From Bacillota bacterium (GTDB lineage: Bacteria > Bacillota > Clostridia > Lachnospirales > Lachnospiraceae): a stretch of DNA of 64,000 nt. The notes below the pieces were generated by a model that saw only the letters and a list, made by a program, of their open reading frames with translations, ran no database searches and had not been told where the DNA came from. Position 1 is the stretch's first letter, and the number at the start of each line of letters is the position of its first letter. The DNA lies in NCBI GenBank assembly GCA_023421505.1, contig JAEZTJ010000081.1, positions 1 to 64,000 on the forward strand. The letters are read 5' to 3'. Positions 1-7,050 of the stretch are shown here, in pieces. Both the position numbers and the translations under genes were made by a program.

Positions 1-137
1 GGAAACGGATCTGAATATAAGATAGCGATTAATGAAGTTTGATGAATCTGCTAAATCAAATCAAGTAGTAATGATAAACGTAAATTATCTGCATAAATAT
101 GAAGTGTATTAAATAATTAGCAGAGGATAGTAAGCAT

Positions 138-902
138 ATGAGATTAAGATTATTACTACTTATTACTTTTTTTTCGTTAGTGGCGGCCGCTTGTGATGGC
201 AGAAATCAGGCGAGTACGGCTGTTATGGACAGCTCAGCTGAGAAGATAAGCAGTGAAAGTTATCATAAGGATGGAATTGCGGCAGAATACCCAAAGCTTA
301 CTTCGGGAGGCACGAAAGAGGAACGGGATGAAATAAATAAGTTGATATTTGAGGATTTTAATAAAATACTTAGAATTTATGCTTTTCAACCATTTCCTGA
401 GCTGACTCCCTCACCGGCTGCTGAAATCCCCGTTATATTAAGCATAAATTATGAAATAAAACAGAACACTGACAAGTTTATCAGCATCCTATATCATGCA
501 GAATTTAATAGCCCCTTTTCGGCTCATCCAACAGATCTTGTTTACACCACTAATGTTAATAAGAAGGATAAGGTACGGATTAGATTATCTGATGTGATTA
601 AGATTAATAAGGCTTTTGTAAAGGATTTTAGAGAATGGAAGTTTATCCCACCGGAAGAGGGAAATGAGCAAATAAATCAAGCAATCAGGGATTACTTTGC
701 TCATATGACCGAAGAAGACTTGCTGATGGGATTTCAATCAGCGGATCTCATTGGCTCAGATAATTTATGGGGTATGTATAGTTATCTTACACCGGATCGT
801 CTTGGTATAAGCATCGGCGTTCCTAATTATATCGGAGATCATGTGGAATTTGAGAGAGAATACAGTAAGCTAAAGGATTATTTAAAAATTGAACTGCCAT
901 AA
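138..902 (+). CDS. putative lipoprotein, DUF4163/DUF3298-like (PdaC/RsiV-type) extracellular domain
   Basis: A 254-residue protein with a short basic N-terminus, a hydrophobic stretch and a cysteine near residue 19 (context VAAAC-DG). This fits a lipoprotein signal, although the -3 position is Ala rather than the usual Leu. After a Ser-rich linker, the segment YPKLTSGG followed by charged residues resembles the start of the DUF4163 domain found in PdaC and RsiV-type anti-sigma proteins. The middle and C-terminal parts (LSDVIKIN, then YLTPDRLGISI) resemble the companion DUF3298 fold. A weak ribosome-binding site (agagga) precedes the ATG. I recognise no catalytic residues. It probably acts outside the membrane; binding of cell-wall material or a regulator is only a guess. 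It stands alone before a convergent minus-strand group. Confidence 0.5.
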   Translation: MRLRLLLLITFFSLVAAACDGRNQASTAVMDSSAEKISSESYHKDGIAAEYPKLTSGGTKEERDEINKLIFEDFNKILRIYAFQPFPELTPSPAAEIPVILSINYEIKQNTDKFISILYHAEFNSPFSAHPTDLVYTTNVNKKDKVRIRLSDVIKINKAFVKDFREWKFIPPEEGNEQINQAIRDYFAHMTEEDLLMGFQSADLIGSDNLWGMYSYLTPDRLGISIGVPNYIGDHVEFEREYSKLKDYLKIELP

Positions 903-1035
903 ATACTAAAATAAAAAGGGAGCATCAGCCTGCCCGGAGTTCTGTTTTCTAATAACTCACGTAGCAAAAGCTTATACTCCCTTATATTATTAATATGATA
1001 TAACTAATGAAAATCCTGTTTAAAATAAGAACATC

Positions 1036-1488
1036 TTAACTACCAAGTATTTTCTTTAGTTCCTCCATGAAGGTATTAACATCCTTGAATTCACGGTAAA
1101 CTGAAGCGAAGCGCACATAGGCAACCGGATCTAAGTCCTTTAATTTATCCATGACGATCTCCCCAATCACATGACTTGGAATTTCCTTATCCTCCCGGTT
1201 AAAGATTAAGGTTTCTACTTCATCTACTAGAGCTGTTATCTGATCTACGGAAATAGGTCTCTTGTGGCAGGAGCGAAATACGCCGGCTTCAATTTTGGAA
1301 CGGTCATAGGGTTCACGGTTATTATCTTTTTTTATTACCACAAGTGGTATCGTCTCTACTTTCTCATATGTAGTAAACCTTCTCTGGCATTCATCACATT
1401 GACGTCTTCTGCGTATGGAGTTATTCTCATCGGCCGGTCTGGAATCTATTACTCTTGTATTATCCTTGTTGCAAAAAGGGCACTTCAT
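1036..1488 (-). CDS. nrdR: transcriptional repressor NrdR
   Basis: A 150-residue NrdR, the zinc-ribbon/ATP-cone repressor of ribonucleotide reductase genes. The N-terminus carries the four zinc cysteines as CPFC (residues 3-6) and CDEC about 28 residues later, with the RRRR basic patch between them. Residues 45-140 are the ATP-cone, which senses ATP/dATP (VVIKKD, then REPYDRSKIEAG). The start chosen is the ATG at 1488. It has a perfect AGGAGG just upstream and gives the canonical MKCPFCN start; a longer reading frame from 1554 has no ribosome-binding site and adds 22 unrelated residues. A near-consensus promoter lies at 1566-1594. Confidence 0.95.
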   Translation of the reverse strand: MKCPFCNKDNTRVIDSRPADENNSIRRRRQCDECQRRFTTYEKVETIPLVVIKKDNNREPYDRSKIEAGVFRSCHKRPISVDQITALVDEVETLIFNREDKEIPSHVIGEIVMDKLKDLDPVAYVRFASVYREFKDVNTFMEELKKILGS

Positions 1489-1565
1489 TATAAAACCTCC
1501 TAATCTATTCGGCCATTCATCGTATGTCTTATAGGACAATCTGACTATTAACATGGTACAACTAG

Positions 1566-1594
1566 ATTATATTGAAAGATTCCATGGTGGTCAA
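1566..1594 (-). promoter_or_regulatory. sigma-A promoter of nrdR
   Basis: On the minus strand, TTGACC (1594-1589) and TATAAT (1571-1566) are separated by exactly 17 bases, about 80 bases upstream of the nrdR start. I see no second copy of an NrdR box here that would indicate autoregulation. Confidence 0.75.
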
Positions 1595-1639
1595 GAAAAT
1601 AATTACAAAATAGTAGAAATTATGTGGAATTCTGTAATT

Positions 1640-1897
1640 TTAGATGCATTTTAACAGACATTTCTCAATATCTACATCTACCAGTATGATATCAACGCCA
1701 ATCTGTTTAATATTTGCACGGCCGATTACATATTCGTGATCACGGCCGAGAATTCCCCATACTTTACATGGACCAGGTATAATAATATGTGTAATCTGTC
1801 CTGTACAGATATCAAATTCTACATCGCAGACATAACCGAGCCGAACACAATCCCTGCAGTTGATGACTTCTTTTTCCCTAAGCTCACAAATGCGCAT
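1640..1897 (-). CDS. YlmC/YmxH family PRC-barrel sporulation protein
   Basis: An 85-residue protein matching the YlmC/YmxH family: a small beta-rich PRC-barrel-like fold with the opening MRICELREKEVIN and the turn CVRLGYVCDVEFD. Family members are expressed around sporulation in Bacillus and Clostridia, but their biochemical role is not established. The reading frame ends in a Cys-rich tail (KCLLKCI). A ribosome-binding site AAAGGGTGA lies 5 bases before the ATG. It sits between nrdR and fprA on the same strand but is separated from each by gaps of about 95-150 bases, so co-transcription is not certain. The family's presence supports a spore-former. Confidence 0.85.
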   Translation of the reverse strand: MRICELREKEVINCRDCVRLGYVCDVEFDICTGQITHIIIPGPCKVWGILGRDHEYVIGRANIKQIGVDIILVDVDIEKCLLKCI

Positions 1898-1991
1898 ATA
1901 ATCACCCTTTACGTAAGATAGAACAGGCTATACCCATAATATCTTGTATCATGGTTTATTATATGCGCATAACATAAAAACGTCTCTATAT

Positions 1992-3155
1992 TTATAAAGC
2001 TGCTACTTTATTTTCTAAATCGATAAGCTGTTCTTTGGAAGGAATATAATTAATTCTAACAGGCTCTAAAATAATCTCCACACCAAGTTCCTCCAAGGCC
2101 TGATTGACAATACCGATACTCTGGCCTCCCCAGCCGTAGGAGCCAAATGCAAAGCCTTTCTTTCCCTTAGGCTGCAGACCCTTCAGATAGGAAAGAAGTG
2201 CTGCGACATTCGGAAGAATGTTATTATTTAAAGTAGGGGAGCCTATGACAAGATAGCGGGCAGTAAGTACTTCAGTAATGATATCGGAGAGGTCATTCTC
2301 TTTTAAATCAAGCAGCTGTACGCGGGTGCCCCTTTTATCAAAGCCCTCGGCAATACTGTGTGCCATTGCCTCTGTGGAATGCCACATCGAATCAAATATG
2401 ACTAAGGCCGTATCCTCTGTATTACCATCTGCAAAATAATGATAAGCCTCAAGGATATCCTTCACATAGCTTCTCCAGATGATACCATGACTGGGAGCGA
2501 TGATCTCAATATCAAGACTTTCTACTATGGCAAGGGCCTTTTTTGCCTGAGCGCCGAAGGGCATGAGAATATTTGCATAATAACCGACAGCGTCATGCAT
2601 AACATCGGATAGGATCACTTCATCATCAAAATGCTTACTGGAGGTGAAATGTTGACCAAAGGCATCATTGGAGAAGAGAATTTTCTCTTCGGGACAGTAA
2701 GTTACCATGTTATCCGGCCAATGAAGCATCGGGGTTCCGACAAAGGAGAGAGATCTTTGACCGAGGGAAAGTATATCGCCAGCCTTCACTTCCATATAAT
2801 TATAATGGTCCCCGTAATGAGCCTTAAGTCCCTTTAAACCATTCGGAGAAGAGGTAACAAGTACTGCATTCGGAGCAGCTTCCATCACCGCGGGAATAGA
2901 ACCGGAATGATCCATTTCCACATGGTTAGAGATAAGATAATCAATATCAGCAGGATTAACAATTTCTGAGATACGAGCTAACAGCTCTTTTGCAAAGGGA
3001 GCCTTTACCGTATCAATCAAAGCGATTTTTTCATCCACAATTAAATATGCATTGTAGGTAGTTCCCTTATGAATGGAATATCCGTGGAAATTGCGAAGAT
3101 TCCAATCAACTACGCCTACATAATAGATCCCAGGCTTTATTTCTATTTTATTCAT
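1992..3155 (-). CDS. fprA: flavodiiron protein (A-type flavoprotein, FprA/NorV-like)
   Basis: A 387-residue flavodiiron protein that reduces O2 and/or NO in anaerobes, receiving electrons from rubredoxin or F420-type donors. The N-terminal metallo-beta-lactamase domain (about residues 1-245) has the diiron ligands HVEMDH (H-x-E-x-D-H), LHWPD, SNDAFGQH and APSHGIIW. The C-terminal flavodoxin domain (about 250-387) begins ALVIFDSMWHSTE, the FMN phosphate loop, followed by SPTLNNNILP and GSYGWGG. No rubredoxin extension is fused, which is the shorter class A form. The start is fixed by AGGAGG 7 bases before the ATG. A consensus promoter with a palindrome at its start site lies upstream, divergent from comM. 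Confidence 0.95.
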   Translation of the reverse strand: MNKIEIKPGIYYVGVVDWNLRNFHGYSIHKGTTYNAYLIVDEKIALIDTVKAPFAKELLARISEIVNPADIDYLISNHVEMDHSGSIPAVMEAAPNAVLVTSSPNGLKGLKAHYGDHYNYMEVKAGDILSLGQRSLSFVGTPMLHWPDNMVTYCPEEKILFSNDAFGQHFTSSKHFDDEVILSDVMHDAVGYYANILMPFGAQAKKALAIVESLDIEIIAPSHGIIWRSYVKDILEAYHYFADGNTEDTALVIFDSMWHSTEAMAHSIAEGFDKRGTRVQLLDLKENDLSDIITEVLTARYLVIGSPTLNNNILPNVAALLSYLKGLQPKGKKGFAFGSYGWGGQSIGIVNQALEELGVEIILEPVRINYIPSKEQLIDLENKVAAL

Positions 3156-3181
3156 GAAGTTTTCCTCCTGTATTAAAAATT

Positions 3182-3226
3182 AGTAACGGTTACTGTTATT
3201 ATAGATTGGACTAATAGGTTTGTCAA
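3182..3226 (-). promoter_or_regulatory. fprA promoter with overlapping 13-bp palindromic operator
   Basis: On the minus strand, TTGACA (3226-3221) and TATAAT (3203-3198) are a perfect consensus pair with 17-base spacing. Immediately downstream, at the expected transcription start, is the palindrome AGTAACSGTTACT (3182-3194), with two 6-base half-sites around one base. The placement is that of a repressor operator. The regulator is unknown; an oxygen- or NO-responsive factor would fit the gene. Confidence 0.7.
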
Positions 3227-3361
3227 ATGTTTATGATATATTTTCTTTGAAATATAATATGTTATACAGGAGTAGCTTTATCAGAGAGATTATCCTCTGG
3301 TAAAAATGCTAAATAACGTAGCCTTCGTTTGTTCAAATAGACTATTCTTTGTGCTTTGATA

Positions 3362-3390
3362 TTGCCAGTTATCCCCACCTTTGTTATACT
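3362..3390 (+). promoter_or_regulatory. sigma-A promoter of comM
   Basis: TTGCCA (3362-3367) and TATACT (3385-3390) with a 17-base spacer lie about 60 bases before the comM start. The intergenic region 3156-3448 therefore holds two divergent promoters and no gene. Confidence 0.7.
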
Positions 3391-3448
3391 ACGCATAAGC
3401 AAATGATTCCTTCATTGCAGGAGAGACAATGAAAGGAGAATTTTCTTC

Positions 3449-4981
3449 ATGTTCTGTAAAGCATACAGTGCTGCAATCCACGGCATTGACGGTCTGATCG
3501 TATCTGTAGAGGCCGATGTCAGCGACGGTCTGCCCGTATTCGATATGGTTGGATATCTTGGCTCTGAGGTGAAGGAAGCAAGGGAGAGGGTACGGATTGC
3601 ACTCAAAAACTCCGGATATATGCTTCCGGCTAAGAGAATTACCGTAAATTTATCCCCAGCGGATATCCGTAAAGAAGGAACAGCCTTCGATCTATCTGTT
3701 GCAATTGCAATTCTAGCGGCTTTTGGCCATCTTCCCGAGAAGGAGCTTAAGGACTATCTAATCGTCGGAGAACTCAGCTTAAATGGTAATGTTAATAAGG
3801 TAAACGGTGTCCTGCCGATTGTATATTCCGCAAAGCAGCAGGGCTTTTTAAAATGCATCGTTCCAAAGGAAAATGCCTTGGAGGGAGCAGTGGTGAAAGG
3901 TATAGAAACCTATGGCGTTGCATCCCTTGCGGAGGCGGTACAGCTGCTTAATGGTAAGGAAGCTGCTTCACCGGAGTATGTGGATTTGAAGCAGCTATTT
4001 AGTGGAACTGATATTGAGGAATTGTATGATTTCGCAGAAGTAGCAGGGCAGAAGGCGGCAAAACGTGCGATAGAAGTTGCAGTCTCCGGAATGCATAATA
4101 TCCTTATGATCGGACCTCCTGGCTCCGGCAAAACAATGCTTGCTAAACGTATTCCAAGTATTATGCCGGAGCTCTCCTTTGAGGAAAGTATTGAGATATC
4201 GAAAATCTATAGTATAGCAGGGCTGTTAGACAGACAGGCACTCGTTTTAAAAAGACCCTTTCGAAGCCCTCACCACACCATAACAACGACAGCTCTTGTC
4301 GGAGGGGGTAGAATCCCTAAGCCGGGAGAAATCAGTCTGGCTCATCACGGTGTTTTATTCCTAGACGAACTCCCTGAATTTCAGAAAAATACAATTGAAG
4401 TATTAAGACAGCCCTTGGAGGATAAATCAGTTACGATTGCCAGACTGAATGCTTCCTATAAATATCCTGCGGGCTTTATGCTGGTTGCCGCAATGAATCC
4501 CTGCTCCTGTGGCTATTATCCTGACCGTAACCGGTGCAATTGCTCGTTGAATTTAGTTAAGCGATATCTTAATCGGATTTCACAGCCCTTATTAGATCGG
4601 TTTGACATCTGTATAGAGGCATTATCAATGAATTATAAGGAGCTTCAGCTTCAGGAGAAGGAAGAAGCATCAAAGGAAATACGCAACAGAGTCAGTGTAG
4701 CAAGGCAGCTACAAATGGAACGCTACAAGGGACAGAATATCTACTTTAATTCCCAGTTAACACCGCGAACGATAAAAAAGTACTGCAAATTAGAGAGAAA
4801 GGAGCAGGCCTTACTAGAAGCAGCGTTTCATAAAATGAACTTAAGTGCCAGAGCCTATCACCGAATACTTAAGGTGGCAAGAACGATTGCAGATTTAGAT
4901 CAAAGTGAGAAGATACTTTCGAAGCATATCAGTGAAGCAATCTGTTATCGAAGCATCGATCAAAAATACTGGGGTGAGTAA
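3449..4981 (+). CDS. comM: YifB/ComM family Mg-chelatase-like AAA+ ATPase
   Basis: A 510-residue protein of the usual length for the YifB/ComM family. Residues 1-165 are the ChlI-type N-terminal Lon-protease-like domain (VSVEADVSDGLPVFDMVG). The AAA+ module has Walker A GPPGSGKTM near residue 222, Walker B VLFLDELPEF and a Cys cluster (NPCSCGYYPDRNRCNC). The C-terminal helical domain follows. In transformable bacteria ComM is a hexameric helicase that promotes branch migration of incoming DNA during recombination. The neighbour dprA is another DNA-uptake gene, which supports that role. AAAGGAGAA lies 8 bases before the ATG. Confidence 0.93.
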   Translation: MFCKAYSAAIHGIDGLIVSVEADVSDGLPVFDMVGYLGSEVKEARERVRIALKNSGYMLPAKRITVNLSPADIRKEGTAFDLSVAIAILAAFGHLPEKELKDYLIVGELSLNGNVNKVNGVLPIVYSAKQQGFLKCIVPKENALEGAVVKGIETYGVASLAEAVQLLNGKEAASPEYVDLKQLFSGTDIEELYDFAEVAGQKAAKRAIEVAVSGMHNILMIGPPGSGKTMLAKRIPSIMPELSFEESIEISKIYSIAGLLDRQALVLKRPFRSPHHTITTTALVGGGRIPKPGEISLAHHGVLFLDELPEFQKNTIEVLRQPLEDKSVTIARLNASYKYPAGFMLVAAMNPCSCGYYPDRNRCNCSLNLVKRYLNRISQPLLDRFDICIEALSMNYKELQLQEKEEASKEIRNRVSVARQLQMERYKGQNIYFNSQLTPRTIKKYCKLERKEQALLEAAFHKMNLSARAYHRILKVARTIADLDQSEKILSKHISEAICYRSIDQKYWGE

Positions 4982-5167
4982 ATCTCATATGCTCACTCAC
5001 AACCAACATTTTGTGATGCAGTTTAGTCTAGTGAACTACTATTATGAAGTCGTTTGTACATAGACCCAGCGATTACAAAGTGATGGCATTATGTAAAGGG
5101 GCCTTTTAATATCCTAATCTAATATATAGTTTTGTAGAATAAGACATATGCAGGAATGGAGAATAGA

Positions 5168-6286
5168 ATGAAAAAGGAAATATACCAATATTGGTTAGCT
5201 AATCTACCTCGCATTGGTCCAAGAAAGACTGAGATGCTTCTTCGAATCTTTGGAAGTGTTGAAACTGTGTTTCATGCTTCCAAGGAGGAATTAGAAAAGA
5301 CAATATTTGAAAAAAACTTATCAGAGGGGACAATTATACTTAATACAGATATCGAAACACTAGTTCAACAGCGTGACTTGAAAAAGGCGCAGGAGGAATA
5401 TACTAGACTAATCGAGAAAGGCATTTCTTTTATCACAAAGGAGGATGATTGTTACCCTGAAAAGTTGAAACAAATATATGACGCACCATATGCTATCTAT
5501 GTTAAGGGTAATCTTCCGTCGAAAAATCGAAAAGCGCTTGCCATAGTTGGGGCAAGAAATTGTTCCTCCTATGGAAAGGAGATGGCAAGGTATATTGCCG
5601 GAGCAGTTGCAAAAGAAGGAATTTCTATTATTAGTGGACTTGCAAGAGGGATAGACTCCTTCGCACATGAAGGGGCATTGGCTGAAGACGGCATTACCTA
5701 TGGCATCTTGGGCTGCGGGATTGATATCTGTTATCCGCAGGAAAATATTAAGCTCTATAGGAATATGCAGCAAAAGGGAGGAATCATTTCTGAATATGCA
5801 CCGGGAGTAAAACCCCTGCCTTCTAATTTTCCCATGAGAAACAGAATTATAAGCGGCTTATGTGATGGTATCTTGGTTATCGAGGCAAAGAAAAAAAGCG
5901 GTTCTCTGATCACAGTAGATATGGGGCTGGAGCAGGGAAAGGAGATCTACGCACTTCCTGGAAGAACGGTAGATATCATGAGTGAGGGCTGTAACAATTT
6001 AATCAAAATGGGGGCAAAGCTAGTAACCTCTCCAAAGGATATCTTAGAGGATTTCATTTCAGAATATTCTGAGAAACCTTTTGTAAAGAATAAGGTTGTA
6101 ATGCAAAGTGAGCAAGAAGAAAGAGTATATGCTTGCTTAAATACAGAGCAAAAGCATATTGAAGAGATAGCTCTGCTTACTAGGCTGCCAGTTGAGCAAT
6201 TGATGGAGCTATTGCTCGTATTAGAGCTTCGGGGTGTGATAAAGCAGACAAGAAAGAACTACTATAGTAAAATGTTACAGTTCTAG
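5168..6286 (+). CDS. dprA: DNA processing protein DprA
   Basis: A 372-residue DprA, which binds incoming single-stranded DNA and loads RecA. The N-terminal SAM-like/HhH region (LPRIGPRKTEMLL) is followed by the Rossmann-like DprA core with GARNCSSYG, SGLARGIDSFAHEGAL and the LGCGIDICYPQEN segment, then LPGRTVDIMSEGCNNLI. A C-terminal winged-helix (DML1-like) ends the protein. I chose the ATG at 5168 because TGGAGAA lies at a proper distance; an upstream in-frame ATG at 5156 has no usable ribosome-binding site. Directly downstream is a degenerate copy of the same gene's 3' third. Confidence 0.93.
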   Translation: MKKEIYQYWLANLPRIGPRKTEMLLRIFGSVETVFHASKEELEKTIFEKNLSEGTIILNTDIETLVQQRDLKKAQEEYTRLIEKGISFITKEDDCYPEKLKQIYDAPYAIYVKGNLPSKNRKALAIVGARNCSSYGKEMARYIAGAVAKEGISIISGLARGIDSFAHEGALAEDGITYGILGCGIDICYPQENIKLYRNMQQKGGIISEYAPGVKPLPSNFPMRNRIISGLCDGILVIEAKKKSGSLITVDMGLEQGKEIYALPGRTVDIMSEGCNNLIKMGAKLVTSPKDILEDFISEYSEKPFVKNKVVMQSEQEERVYACLNTEQKHIEEIALLTRLPVEQLMELLLVLELRGVIKQTRKNYYSKMLQF

Positions 6287-6560
6287 AAATATAAATAATT
6301 GTTGAAATTGGACTGATAGTACTTCCTGCTTCCTTAACAATTAAGCAGTGATATTAAGTGGTGATATTTTTAAAAATAATTAAAATAGATAAAATTACTA
6401 AAATTATATTGCAGTTTGGATATATTTGGTATAGAATGATTAAATTGTGGCTGCCTATGATAGAATGACAGGTGGTCTAACAATTAGTAATACTAATTTG
6501 TAAACAGCTGCATATATTTTGTTTCAAAGGAGTAGAGGTATGGTCCAATAAATATGCAAT

Positions 6561-6880
6561 CTTTCTGCCAAAGTGAATTTATGATGTAATACCTAAAGTA
6601 ATAATTTCATTCAAATAGGGGCAGAATTAGTTACAAATACAGGGGATAATTTGGTTGATATGATATCTCGTTTTGCATGATTTTAGTGTGACCTAGTAGT
6701 GGCTTAATAAATAAGAAATAAAATTCTTGAAACAAGTGGGAAAATAGTGTATGCTTGTTTAAGCTTAGGGCCTATGTACATTGAGAGATGAGCCATTTGA
6801 CAGGACTTGGGAGAGATAGTGAAATTAATATAACCCAGCTTGAACATCATGGCTTATGAAACTGACTGTAAGAATGATTA
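6561..6880 (+). pseudogene. decayed 3' fragment of a second dprA
   Basis: Reading 6561-6680 in one frame gives residues that align without gaps to the C-terminal part of the intact DprA just upstream. LSAKVN matches LPGRTV in position, and NFIQIGAELVTN matches NLIKMGAKLVTS, followed by DNLVDMISRFA against DILEDFISEYS. The frame has two internal stops before a terminal TGA. Further on, 6740-6785 reads KIVYACLSLGPMYIER, matching ERVYACLNTEQKHIEE, and 6831-6860 (another frame) reads NITQLEHHGL, a typical DprA winged-helix end. Frameshifts and several stops show it is dead. The stretch 6287-6560 has no recognisable gene; it may contain more of the fossil beyond recognition. Confidence 0.8.
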
Positions 6881-6900
6881 AGTAGTACAAAAGGAGACGT

Positions 6901-7002
6901 ATGATTAATATGCGACGGGCGATGCAATTATGCATCTGTCGGAAGCTTTTTCTCCAGCCGTTATATTTTGAATATGCTGTGAGACAAGAAGGCTGGTTAT
7001 AA
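6901..7002 (+). CDS. 33-codon open frame with strong ribosome-binding site, possible leader peptide
   Basis: An ATG at 6901 is preceded by AAAGGAGA about 4 bases away, one of the best ribosome-binding sites in the area, and opens a 33-residue frame (MINMRRAMQLCICRK at the start, Arg/Cys-rich). It ends 48 bases before topA. An inverted repeat CCAGCC (6955-6960) / GGCTGG (6991-6996) lies inside it. It could be a leader peptide for topA, a remnant tied to the dprA fossil, or chance. No family is recognised. Confidence 0.25.
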   Translation: MINMRRAMQLCICRKLFLQPLYFEYAVRQEGWL

Positions 7003-7050
7003 CATCCGGCAAGTGAATTATTTACACTAAGAAATGAGGGAAATATCAGT

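Noticed and set aside
1..42. C-terminal tail of an upstream gene (GNGSEYKIAINEV then stop)
   Set aside because: Only 13 codons are visible, too little to support a coding call. The rest of 1-137 shows nothing recognisable.
917..983. Terminator between the lipoprotein gene and nrdR (AAGGGAG ... CTCCCTT)
   Set aside because: The 7-base arms enclose a loop of over 50 bases and lack a proper T-run on either strand.
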